This document shows, piece by piece, positions 12,291 to 23,474 of a stretch of 64,000 bases of DNA (the first letter of the stretch is position 1; every line of letters begins with the position of its first letter). Below the pieces are notes generated by a model. That model saw only the letters and a list, made by a program, of their open reading frames with translations. It had not been told where the DNA came from and searched no databases. This DNA is from Fennellomyces sp. T-0311 (lineage: Eukaryota > Mucoromycota > Mucoromycetes > Mucorales > Lichtheimiaceae), in NCBI GenBank assembly GCA_025266875.1, contig JALLLT010000008.1, forward strand, positions 558,001 to 622,000. Reading direction: 5' to 3'. Position numbers and translations under genes: made by a program.

Positions 12291-12768
12291 TCATGCTGGT
12301 GAGAAAAGGATAGGAGAGCTAGAGCAAACAAAGTATAAATTGCGTAAATCCCTACTCTGGAGCTGCGAGGACACAGGTTCACTGGGATCCCCCACGGCGA
12401 CAAAATCGGCGTGATATATGCTACTTACGCCTACAGAATTCGACGCAGCTACACACATTCGTTGCTGAGAACAGCTTTTTTTCGACAATGATATCATGTG
12501 TGCAGTACTACACTTTGACTCTTGATAGGATCCACCCCAAAAAATACTACAAGTGGTAGCAGAGGCTGTAGTAGCAGTACTGACCAACAGTGGGATCGCG
12601 AGGCAAAGCAACACACCCCAGTTCAGAATTATCGTCGTCAATACGAGCTGATATGGTGGTAGCGCTTCGCCGTCTTCTTCTGCCCCTGTATCTATCAGTC
12701 AAATGAGAAAACGGGACATTCTGACCCTATGTATCGCATTTCCAGTATCTGTACCCAGCCTTACTCAT
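12291..12768 (-). CDS. Hypothetical small membrane or secreted protein (weak candidate)
   Basis: An open frame runs from about 12700 down to 12291 without an in-frame ATG at its start. A possible 4-bp first exon (12765-12768, ATGA before gtaagg) joined to an acceptor gatag near 12692 would give MNTGAEEDGEALPPYQLVL. A strongly hydrophobic segment follows (WGVLLCLAIPLLVS), then a Thr/Ala/Ser stretch and a region with five cysteines (TTCSIFWGG, SKCST, KKSCSQQRMC). A gtaagtagc donor near 12428 suggests a further intron. The hydrophobic segment could be a signal anchor. No family is recognised and the model is speculative. Confidence 0.28.
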
Positions 12769-14283
12769 GACTTGTATGCTTCTTTACAAATGACTTGAAC
12801 TTAAGACAGATGAATAAAAAACCGCTGCAGCTCGATGAATCTTACCAACGGTACGCTCCATCGATCTAGCACCGTAAGACTGGGAAGCTTTAAGCTCTCT
12901 GACTAGCACTGGCAATTGCACCGGTCGAAACAAGATCTACCAAGGCATCTACGTAGATCAGAGAAGGAACGCCTTGTTCGCCAGGCTTGTTCGTATACAA
13001 GAGTGGGGATCATATGCAGTAAAAAATTTATCCGGTGCACGCCACACACGCTTTGGGCGAGAAAACAAATCCGATCATAGAGTGAATAAAACGTAAGAGA
13101 AAGAAGAAAGATTAGCTAAAAAGAATCCTCTACCCTGTATTTCTATAATAGTTGTTACTTGCAGCGGACAGCTCATGGATAATTACTTACATCTTTGAGC
13201 AAAAATCTCTCATGTCAATTCATCAATTGGGGACCTTACAATTTTTTTTGTATTAAAGGGATCTGTACAACAGCATTGATTCTAGCCAAACATTGCCATA
13301 TACGGCTTTGTTCTTGCCGTAAGCGACATATCACATGATCAGACAATATTTGTTAGGCAACATCAAGCAACAACATTGTAACCTAGCTACCAGCCATGCA
13401 TTAGCCCAGGAAACAGAAATGCTATGCGGCCGCTTCACTTGCATTAGTGCATCCACCACATTTGTTCGCGAGACCAAAGCCACCGAAAGATCAACTGCGA
13501 CATCCAATATTCAGTTGCGTGAAGCAAGGTATTTTTTCGCAGTATCCGAATTAACTTGGCAAGATGGAATCATGGTGATATGTCACTGATCCCTCTCCAC
13601 TCCATCTTCCTATACGACTGCGTTAGTCTACGGAACACTGCTTCGGTAGCAATCTTCCGCAGAAAAGAAAAAATATGGGCGAATTTAACGATCAACATGT
13701 AGCGCAGCAGGTGAACGATGATGATTGTTTGACGAAAAAAAGAAGTAGTGTAACCGAAAATCGCTCATTAAGGCAAGGCTGAAACATGCCCAATGTAACA
13801 TTGGTGCTACGAAAATACTCGAGACACTCGGCGAGACACACGCACACACACAAAGCAAGATGAACCTGTTGAACTGGTTAAGCAAACAGACTTTGCGGTT
13901 TCAACAGGTTGAGTCCTTGCACCACAACAAAATTAAAAGTACGTAAAGATGTGTGTGTTTTAAGTTGACGCAAAGCCCCTTAATGCAAAGATAGGAAGCG
14001 CCGAGACATAGATGGAGTTTCCAAAAGTGGAAGCACCCTCACTTTTTAATAATCAAAACCACGTATCACTTTATTTTTTGCAGGCACATGGCGCAGAGAA
14101 TGAAGGCCATAGAGCGTCTGAACACCAAAGAGAGAGTGTGTGTATATGTCTGCTGTGTTGCATTTATTGTTTTTTAAAGCGAAAGAGTCACGAGAAAGAG
14201 TCGGCTGTTCAAGACTCGCCTGAAGAGGCAAAAGACGCAATATTTTTTCTTTCTTCTTGAACTTTTTCGCATTCTCAAGATCG
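12769..14283. other. Intergenic, no gene recognised
   Basis: About 1.5 kb with scattered short frames on both strands. A short CA-rich run lies near 13840. The last part is the 5' flank of the Cdc20 gene. Nothing else could be supported. Confidence 0.4.
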
Positions 14284-16069
14284 ATGCCAAAGAGTTCGCT
14301 CGACAGAGAAAATGGGGAAGGCGCTGCCAAGGCGCGAGCCTCCTTGGTAGACGGGCGCCTTCCGTTCAAACCGATCAACGCGGCATCGGCGACGACGCGA
14401 CCCTCATCGGCTCCATCAAAGCAACGCAATCCATTAAAGCCACAGACGCGACCCGCCATCTCCAAGGACAAACAACCAATGCAACAACAGAGTCTGTTCA
14501 GTACGCTGCGTACAGTCAAGCCCACGACGTCGGCATCGAGCGATACCAAGAAAGACAGCACAACAAAGCCGACGAAAAAGCTGCTTGATCCGCACAGCAT
14601 GCTGCAACGGTCGCGATCGGCCCATTCCAAATGCGACAAGGTTGTAAAGGATTGGCTGAACAAGCCGACTCCCAAAAAGAACAGCGAGAAGCCGCAGGCA
14701 TGTTTTTTACGTATAAATTCACCGAACAGACGGTTGGTTGCTAACATGATAGGCAACAAACACAGTACGATCGCCATATACCCAATCATAATAGCATGGC
14801 ATCGCTGAACTATCACTTTGCAAAAGCAACGGCGGAGACGTCACAGTACTTGGAGCACGGGGCGCAGACGTATCGCGAGCATATTGCTGAAGTGGTCGGC
14901 ATTTCGGCCAACAAGCGTATTCTCGACTTTGGCACTGAGCCTCCGGAGAAGCGTGCGACGGCGCTTAGCAGCAACAATAGCGCCAAGAACGCAGGTGCCA
15001 ATGTGGCTCCACCGCGCCGGATTCTGACGGCTCCGGAAAAGACGTTGGATGCACCGTACATGACTGACGACTTTTATCTCAACCTGCTTGACTGGTCGAA
15101 CCGGAACGTGGTTGCCATTGCGTTGGACAAGTCAATCTATCTGTGGAACGCGGACTATGGCACGGTCAAGACGCTGGCTTACGAAAGCGACGAGGCGATT
15201 ACGGGAGTCAAATGGGAGACGAACGGACAGTTCCTCGCGGTGGGAACGGGATCGGGCGATACACAGATCTGGGATGTGGAAGCAAACACTAAATTGCGGT
15301 CCATGCGGGGCCATCAAGGCCGTGTGGGCGTCCTTTCGTGGAACAAATACATGGTGTCGTCGGGTGCCCGCGATGGCAGTATTTGGCACCATGACGTACG
15401 TGCGGCGCAACACAAGGTTTCCGAGCTAGATGGCCACGAAGATGAAGTATGTGGGCTGGAATGGCGTCCGGACGGCATGATGCTGGCCAGTGGCGGCAAC
15501 GATAACATTGTGCACCTGTGGGATGCGCGGTCCACCAAGCCCAAATACACGAAAACCAACCATTCGGGTGCTGTCAAGGTAAAATCATAAGAGAGCGTTT
15601 GCTTTGTTTGTTGATGTGTGTGCACAGCAAGCTAATTTTATCTGGGTAGGCGATTGCGTGGTGCCCTTGGGACACCAACTTGGTTGCGACCGGTGGTGGA
15701 AGAGAAGACACGCACATCCATTTCTGGAACTCTTCCCATGGTGGCAAAGTCAAAAGCGTGCACACCGGATCGCAAGTGACATCGCTGCTGTGGTCCAAAC
15801 ACCACCGCGAGATCGTGTCGACCCATGGATTCCCCAAGAACCAACTGACGGTGTGGGGCTACCCTGCGCTCAACCGCATCGTCGACATTCCCGGCCACGA
15901 ATCCCGTATCCTGCACTCGGCCATCAGCCCCGATGGCCAGGTGGTTGCCACAGCAGCCGCTGACGAAAACCTAAAGTTCTGGCGCATCTTTGAGCATGAC
16001 GGAAAGCAGATCATCAACAACAAGGACCGTGCCAATGTTCTCATGCGACGAAGCAACAGTCTGCGATAA
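14284..16069 (+). CDS. cdc20: Cdc20-type activator of the anaphase-promoting complex (WD40)
   Basis: Three exons: 14284-14697, 14766-15578, 15650-16069; 548 residues. The protein has a basic Ser/Thr/Pro-rich N-terminus with an RxxL degron-like stretch. A C-box follows (DRHIPNHNSM, residues 140-149), then LDAPYMTDDFYLNLLDWS and seven WD40 blades (for example GHEDEVCGLEWRPDG and SGGNDNIVHLWD). Cdc20 proteins recruit securin and cyclin B to APC/C at mitosis and are targets of the spindle checkpoint. The protein ends in LR, where the family usually has an IR tail that docks on APC/C. Intron 1 must start at GC (CAG|GCATGT) and end at acacag to keep the C-box in frame; no GT donor does so. Intron 2 is ordinary GT-AG. 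Confidence 0.92.
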
Positions 16070-16150
16070 TTGCATCATTTCCTTTTTATTGCATCATGTG
16101 TTGCGCGCGTTTATGTTGTAGTTAAAGTGTTGTATATAACTAAAGCTAAA

Positions 16151-16895
16151 TTACAGTGGTATATTGCTGGGAAGCAGCTCGCATGTCGAGCGTAAGGTGC
16201 TCTGGTGAAAGCCCGTTGCCAATGGCGGCAGGCGTACGGACGATGGCGCTGGGTAGGGATATTCAACAGGTCGATATACGGGGGTGGGTGGCGGAGGCGG
16301 CGTTGATGTGCTTGTGCTGGAGGGAGATAAGGGTGATGGCGAAGGTGGCGACGATGCACTACAGAAAAAAAAGTAAACAAGGATCAGCTTAAAACAAGCC
16401 GATACAGCACGATTGCTTCATACGCACATGTGTTCGGGGTGGTGGGTGCGTTGATGACGGAGCAGAGTGGTTTTGCGAGTAAATGACTTTGAGCAATGAC
16501 AGGTGTATGGACGGTTGCCAGTGTGCGTGCGACGATGACGAGCCAGAGAGGACGACTGTCCATGAGTGCGCGCAAATGATCAGCCAACGCCGCATCTTTT
16601 TCTTATAAGAAAAACTTACATCACTGAAGGATTTTTGACAGTGTACATCTTCGCAGACGTGCGGTCGCTCGCCAGTGTGTGTTCGGTAATGAACGGTCAG
16701 GGCTGAACGTTGAATGAACTGCTTGCCACACCCAGCCCATTCGCAGCGAAACGGCCGCTCACCCGTGTGGATCCGTTGATGCCTTGCCAAATCAGAGCGT
16801 CGCGTGAATCGTTTTGGACAGTTTGGCCACTGGCAGACATGCATTGGTTGTGAAGGCAGCGCATCGCCCTTGTTGAGTAAAGCGTTGATGTCCAT
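16151..16895 (-). CDS. C2H2 zinc-finger transcription factor
   Basis: Three exons: 16620-16895, 16428-16555, 16151-16358; 203 residues. Four tandem C2H2 fingers are seen. Finger 1 starts [19 protein letters not shown], finger 2 starts [19 protein letters not shown], and finger 3 starts [12 protein letters not shown] and is completed across intron 1 by [11 protein letters not shown]. Finger 4 is [20 protein letters not shown]. They are joined by TGERP or TGNRP linkers typical of DNA-binding arrays. Exon 3 adds a Ser/Pro/Thr-rich tail ([15 protein letters not shown]) ending SNIPL. Intron 2 uses a GTGCGT donor; that choice keeps exon 3 open. The gene converges on Cdc20 with only about 80 bp between the stops. 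It should act in the nucleus; targets are unknown. Confidence 0.85.
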
Positions 16896-18804
16896 TAAAA
16901 AAGTTAAAAAAAGTAAAAGAGAAGTTAAAAATAAAGCCGTTGGGTTTAGGGTTTTTTTTTATAGGTTCTGATCGTCCCGACAACAATTCCAAGCGAGCGA
17001 GAGAGAGAAAGAGAGACAAGGCCCCGATGCGCGCGGACCTCCGCCACGTTTATATCAATTACGTAGTCGCTCAGACGCACTGAAACCTAACCATTGACAT
17101 GTCCGATTCGCACAGACGAATTTGGGTTGGTCTTGACAGGTCCCCCTCGCACTGAAACATTTTGGGGAACCCATGCAGTGGCCCGGTGGGAGGGCGTTCT
17201 TGTTGTCTTTTTTGTGCCAGCAAATGGAAGGGGGGCAGCGACAACAAACAGGGTAAACATGCACCCAAAGAGAAAATTCGATACAAAAGAAACAATGAAA
17301 ATTTCGAAACGTCGGTCCGAGCGGTGATCGCCTCTCTTTTTTTTTCACGGACCCACGCGAGTGATCGGGAGCACAAAGATCCGTGCCTATTGGGGTGCCA
17401 ACTTTAAGCGCCCATGCCTTTTATGGCACATCCGATATTGCCAAGCAACTCCGTCCAAGTCCATGGCTCCCCTCGTTCATCCTCCACTCCGTCTCGTAAT
17501 GAAGTAAAGCGAGAGTGGATTCACTCTGAAACATCATTTTATTGCCATATACCGTCACCCGCGGCCAGACCAGCTTGTTTAAGCTGAGCCAATGAGAGCG
17601 TTTTCCGCCCGTCAAACAAACTATACTAAAACATAAAGTCAGCTTGGAGCGATCAGCCTTTACAGCGCACCCAAGCATGGAAAAACGATCCGGTGGCCTG
17701 CAGACAGGGGTAAAAAGGCTGCCTGTCAAAGGAACCTTATTTTCTCCCAACGTTGCACAATCATAATTCAACAGGGGACAAGACATTCGTTCTTTTTTCT
17801 TGCGAGTCTACTCCTTCCACCCCAACCAGCAATTACATTACGAAAAGAGAGCTTGGCCTATTTAAGCAAAGCCAATTTGGACAAGCACGGGAGGATCCTC
17901 TTTTCCTTTCCATAGCACTTTGTGCCAAATGAAGGGATATTTTTTTCTCCAGTGCTGATGAAACACTTGATCGTGGGAGCTTTGACCAGTGGCGATATGA
18001 TCCGAGCCCGTTATTTCCGCGTCTCATGTTTCTTCCATGGACCAAATACTTTTCAAACAAAAGCAGTAACAAACCAAACGTAAATGCGTTTTTAGCCTAC
18101 CCTTGACAACAACTGAACAACATTTTGTTCGTAACGTCTATATTAATTGATTTGAGCTGTGTTGGAATATATACCAGGCGGGTAACATGGGAAAAAAGAA
18201 TAGCAATTTCTAGAACCGCTCTCAGCCGTTTCTCGCCGTTCGCAAGGGCATGATCTCGAAAAATAATATAGCCGACCCTTGCTCTGTGTTTGTCCCGTGG
18301 ACCAATCGCACTTGAAGCGGGGGAGCATTCATTTTCATTGTTGCACCCAATTATCGTTGTCCGAAACGGATTTATCCCCGGTTAGAAGGACCATGGAAAG
18401 TTCTTGAGTTCTTCCAAATGCGAGAACATGCTTTGGATTCAGCGCATCCCGGACTCATGGCCAGCGTGTGATACTCATCTTTCATGGGCGTGTGCTCTGA
18501 GTGCTGACCATATATGGGTACTGCGATGATTACACAGAAGTTACGTATGAAAAAGGCACTTTTGACAAGAAGAAAAGGATCGACAATCGACAACACAGTT
18601 GCATAAATCACGTTCTAGAAAGCGGATTACAGTTTACGTGTGGTATCATATTTAGCTGTTGCAATGAAGCTACACTACTTGATAGTAAATTACTACATCA
18701 TACGCATGTCAAAGGTATATTCCAGTGCTCCTCGGGAATTGCGTATTGCGGTGACAACCGTTGGTAAATTAGTGATAGAGATGCAAAGTATTGTATCAGT
18801 ATTG
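16896..18804. other. Intergenic, no gene recognised
   Basis: About 1.9 kb. A GA-rich run near 16995-17020 lies upstream of the zinc-finger gene. Frames here (for example minus strand 17421-17786) lack domains, splice logic or protein-like composition. No repeat family was recognised. Confidence 0.45.
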
Positions 18805-20848
18805 CTACAGCTGTCGATAGATCATGGCACGGGAAAACGTTCTTGCATTCGCCTTGTAGTTGTTTATGTTGAATTTCCAATTCCCGCCATGGTTATTGGT
18901 TACCAACGCACTGAACTGGTCATATATGAGAGCCGTATCGCCATCTTTAACTTTCATACGGGTGAATGAAAGGTTTTCCAGGCTTGGACTGTTTTGTAGT
19001 AATCGATGAAGGCCATCTTTGCATACTTGCGTGAGTAAACTCTTCCGCGTTGGGGAGAAGCGCTGGTTTTGGCACCACTCAAATGAAAGAAGTTTGAGGA
19101 AAGGGAATTCTGCCAGTGCGTCGAGCATATCAAACGTTAGCGATGCTGTGTTGCTAAGCTTGAATTTTTCAATGGCAGATGTTTCGCCAAGTGCTTGGAT
19201 GAATGTCAGCAATTGATCATCCTGTATTAACGGAGTGAGGTGTATGTCAAGATGTTTCAATGTTGGGATCATTGAAACCGTCTGTAGCGACCGGTATCCA
19301 AACATGGGCAGCGTGGGTATCACGATCTTTTCGATTCCTTTGGCGCTGCTGCCGATCAGATACTTGAGAAATCTTGCTGTGGTTGCGTCATCATTATCCA
19401 CCCTGACCGTACCGAGTAGCTCGAGATGTGTCAACTGCTCTGGACCGCCGTGATCACCTGCAGGTATTGAAAGAAGAGGTACAGTGGAGACATCAATGGC
19501 CAACGTCTCCAGAGCAGGAAACCTTTCAAGGAACAGGGGAAACACAAGTTCACCATCAAAGCGCAAATTGGGAAACCTCAGATGCAATAATTGAGGGAGC
19601 ATACGCAGGAGTTGAATAGCGGGTAAATCCAATACGAGTTCTCGGGAAAAAGCCAAATCGAGCGTTTCCAGGACTGGACAGCGGTTGAGAAAATCAAAGA
19701 GTGAGGTGGTACTAATTTCGTTGCTTGGGGAGAGACTCGGCGATCCGTGATGAATTAGCGTACGTAGCTTTGGCATTTGAAGTGACTGAAGTAGTGGAGA
19801 CCAATCATAGCTTTCACCGAAGCAGGATTTGACAGATACATATTCCAACGTATCTCGATTTCTCACAATATGTCGAACTACTGCGTTAATTCCGGCATAG
19901 TTGGTCACATCAAAGTAACGAAGGCCAAACTTGTCAGTAATGTCCAGCTCGTTGTTGCCGTGGTCTTCGTCATCACCGGCTTCCTTGTAAAAGACAACCC
20001 TTGGGCACCAGAAGAAGACAAGATCGATATTAAACCAGAATGGTGCTCTGCGGCACTTTTTTCTGTAATTCGTCGGTGCGTGTATATTTTCACCAATGAG
20101 GTAGCGGAGGTGAGGAGAGTGTTCCAACACCCATTCGATCTGCTTTGTTTCGACAGTACTATCCAGGCACAAGTACGTAATTTTGGTACTCCGGCCGAAC
20201 GGAACTCTTGAGTGCAGTTTGGCAACGTCGGGTGTGATGTCCATCGCTTCGATAAGGCAGTGTTTGGCGATAAAATGGGTCATCCTTGGGCATGCGTTGA
20301 GAATGTACGGCAGCAAAACGTAAACGTGGCACTCTGTGAATTTCAAATGGACCAACTGGGTGGATAGACGTCGGAGCAAGCGGACATACGTATTTTGATG
20401 CTTGATATTCCACCATTTGAACTCTAAAGTAGATAAAACGTCAGCAACCATGCTGTCTTTGTAGCTGTTTGTACTTGCCCAAAGATTCGATCCTATCGCA
20501 ACCCCAGTCAAGAAGCATTCGCATCATGATATGGAGCTTACTTTCCTTCTCCTTTTGACCTGCAGTCGATTCAAGGATAACGCTTCGTACATGGCTGCCC
20601 AAACATCGATCACGTCGTTGGTAGTTTCGGTTCGTGTCACGCGCGTCGATCCGCAAATTGCTCCAAATGTGCTTCGTGTACTGTGGGGCCATGGCGTCCC
20701 AGTCGCGACAGACTGTCATGCACTTTAGACAATCTTGCTGATTCAGGTACTGAAAGATCTGCTGCACTATTTCACTGGGCAATGCTGTCATGAATCCGAG
20801 TTGCTTTGGCAATGGCATTTCTAAAGTGGATGCAATGTCAACGGTCAT
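18805..20848 (-). CDS. F-box protein with leucine-rich-repeat-like C-terminus, copy 1
   Basis: Two exons: 20479-20848 and 18805-20423; 662 residues. The start ATG at 20848 is the only Met preceding the F-box that matches the paralogue. The F-box is LPSEIVQQIFQYLNQQDCL (about residues 25-45), followed by CMTVCRDWDAMAPQY. The rest is an irregular array of leucine-rich units (HLKFTECHVYVLLPYILN, CPVLETLDLAFSRELVL) as in substrate-recognition subunits of SCF ubiquitin ligases. Intron 1 is GC-AG (TTTGG|GCAAGT ... TTTAG), at exactly the position of the GT-AG intron of copy 2; using the nearby GT shifts frame. The two genes form a head-to-tail pair. Substrate is unknown. Confidence 0.85.
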
Positions 20849-21193
20849 GATTTCACAGCAGAAGCAACGTGGGTGGCGTAACAATTTTGGTGAGATACGT
20901 AGTGCGATACTGGACAACCCACATGACCATTGCCTGGTAAGATTATGCAGTGGCCTTGAAATAGAATGTAAATTGTCCAGGAAACGGCAATTGAAGGGCG
21001 CATACTTTAGCCTAGGTAACGTGCGTTAATTTACAAAAATGCGATCCAGAAAAGATTGGATTACGAGACATATGATCCAAGGAACAGTATACACGCACTA
21101 TGTAAGTCTACATTGCGTAAGAAATGCTATGAAGCTCATTTTTGTCATGATGTTTATATACAGAGTGCTCAAAATGCATCATGGGCTATACTA

Positions 21194-23291
21194 CTAACTC
21201 TTGATACGCTCAATACGAACAAGTTTCAGTTCCGTAACACAGTAACTATGACTACCGCTACTACAGTTGTCATAGCTGTCGTACTCATCGTACTCGTCGT
21301 CGTCTTCGTCGTCGTCATCCCACGTTTCGTAACTGAATTTGAAACAAGATAGCTCCTCCTTTATCAATTGAACAGCATCGTCGCGAAGCAGTGGCGAATC
21401 GCCATCTTGAATTTCCAAAGAGTGAAAGGAGACGATTTTTAGACTTGAACTGCTGCGTAGCATGTGAAAAAGATTATCCTTGCTTATTTCTATGCCTGAC
21501 CGAGTGTCAGTCTGATTGAATGCGTCTTCAAACTCGAGAACTTGGAGGAAAGGTAGATTTGCCAGTACGTTGCAGATGACGGATGACAGCCGTAAGTAGT
21601 CATCAATCTTGAGTATTAAGTGTTCAATGACAGTTGTTTCACCAAGTGTTCTGATAAACTCCAGTAGCTCTTCTTCTTGGAGTGATGCAGAGGGCGGCAC
21701 TGCGAGGTACTTTAACAAGGGAAATGCGGCAACCAGTTGTAGTGATCTGGGTCCAAGAGAGAATGAAGCGGGGATGATGATGCTCTCGAGATTGTTTGAG
21801 CTGCCAATGATAGACTTGAGAAAGTGTGCGATCTTTGTATCATCAAAACAGACATTTCCCATATAGTTGGATAGCTCAACGTGCGTCAGTTGACCTAGAT
21901 CTTGATGTCTTAGCAATGGCTCGATAGATAGAGCGAACTCTCGCAGCTCCAAATCCCTTAAAACCGGAAATCGCTCCAGGAATGGCCCCAGCAGATGCTC
22001 TGGGTCAAAGCGTATGCCCTCCAAGCGTAGACACGACAGTCGATTCATTGGGTACAAGGATTGAACGGCGGATGAATTGAGTGTAAGGCCCTTGTTGAAC
22101 GTCAAATGGAGGGTCTCCAGGATTGGACAGTGGTTGAGAAGAGCAACGAGCGAGGTGACGTTAATTACGGCGCCCGTATCAACAAAGATCGTCTTCAGAT
22201 AAGTAAAGGCGAAGGTGCGCAGGTTTGGCATTTGGAGTGACTGAAATAAAGAAGACCAGTCGTAGCCATCACGATCTTGACCCATCAGCGACACATATTC
22301 CAGAGTATCGTTGTTTTCGGTCAATCGTCGAGTTACTTGATCTTGTTTCTCCCCGGCGTAGAATGCTTTGAAATAGCGAAGTCCAGTGCGGTCGTTGGTG
22401 AGGTAATAGTCAGGATCTTGGGTGCCGCCACTGGGAGTTTCGTGATCCGCGTAAAAGGTGATGTCTGGGCACAAGGAAAAGAGGGAATCGAGATCAACTT
22501 TGTATGGAGTAGAGAGATGCATGACCGCCCGTGTTTTGTTTTCGCCTACGAAGTACCGTAGGCGCGGACAATGCTCCAGTAACCAGTCGATTTGCTCCTT
22601 TCCAATGTCGCTGTCCAGCCACAAGTGTGTAATTTTTGTCTCATGGTCAAATGGAATGGATAACAGCGAGTCCTCGGCCTCGAAAATACACCACTTGATA
22701 GCAAAGTGTGTGAGATGTGGAAATGGTCCGAGTATATGCGGGATCAAAACGTGAACGTGACAGTCTGTCAGTTTCAGGTGGGACAAGCGCGCTGACAGAC
22801 AACATGACGAATCGACAAACGCATGGCGGTCCTTGATGGTCCACGATATGAGCTCTGAATTACAAAATTAGAAGATATTAACCTGTATCGCACCCGTAAC
22901 TGTTCCCTACTTTACCGAGTGATTCGATTCCGTGGCACCCCCAATCTAGCACCTTTCGCATCATGATGTACAGCCCGCTTTCCCTCTCCTCTGCGGTCGA
23001 TTCGAGGATAACGCTTTGTACGTGATCTCCCAAGCATCGTTCGCGTCGTCGATAGTCTCGACTCGCATCATTAAAATTGAGTCGCAGCTCTCTCCATACG
23101 CTTTTCGAGTACTGCGGTACTACGGCGTCCCAGTCGCGACAGACCGTCATGGACACTAAACAATCCCGCTGATTCAGGTACTGAAAGATCTGCTGCACTA
23201 TTTCACTGGGCAATGCTGCCATGAATCCGAGTTGTCTGTATGCTGTCATTTCGGAGACGGTGGCATTGGTAATGGTGTCATCAATGGCCAT
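21194..23291 (-). CDS. F-box protein with leucine-rich-repeat-like C-terminus, copy 2
   Basis: Two exons: 22916-23291 and 21194-22854; 678 residues. The F-box LPSEIVQQIFQYLNQRDCL is nearly identical to copy 1, while the leucine-rich part is clearly diverged (for example SHLKLTDCHVHVLIPHILG versus VHLKFTECHVYVLLPYILN). That pattern fits duplication followed by change in the substrate-binding part. The C-terminus carries an acidic run (WDDDDEDDDEYDEYDSYD, near residues 640-657) absent from copy 1. The intron sits at the homologous position and is GT-AG. It is likely an SCF adaptor working with Skp1 and cullin. Confidence 0.87.
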
Positions 23292-23474
23292 GGTTAAAAA
23301 GGGTTTTGTGTGAATGGCTGACCGGAACGAAAAAAAAATCATACGCGCCCATTGTGAGAAGTGGATATTAACATTTATGTATTACTATCTACTACGCATA
23401 TTGAAAGTGGATAGTTATTGTTGACTAGCATGTCAAGTGAGCTCAACAAGGTGGCAGGCTCGGTATAAATAATT

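Noticed and set aside
13335..13589. 84-codon plus frame near 13.4 kb
   Set aside because: No recognisable feature or supporting splice signals.
14046..14816. 256-codon minus-strand frame opposite Cdc20 exon 1
   Set aside because: Shadow of the Cdc20 coding exon; no domain, low-complexity composition, and no splice or promoter support.
17421..17786. 121-codon minus frame in the 17-kb intergenic region
   Set aside because: No domain, no splice partners, biased composition; probably chance.
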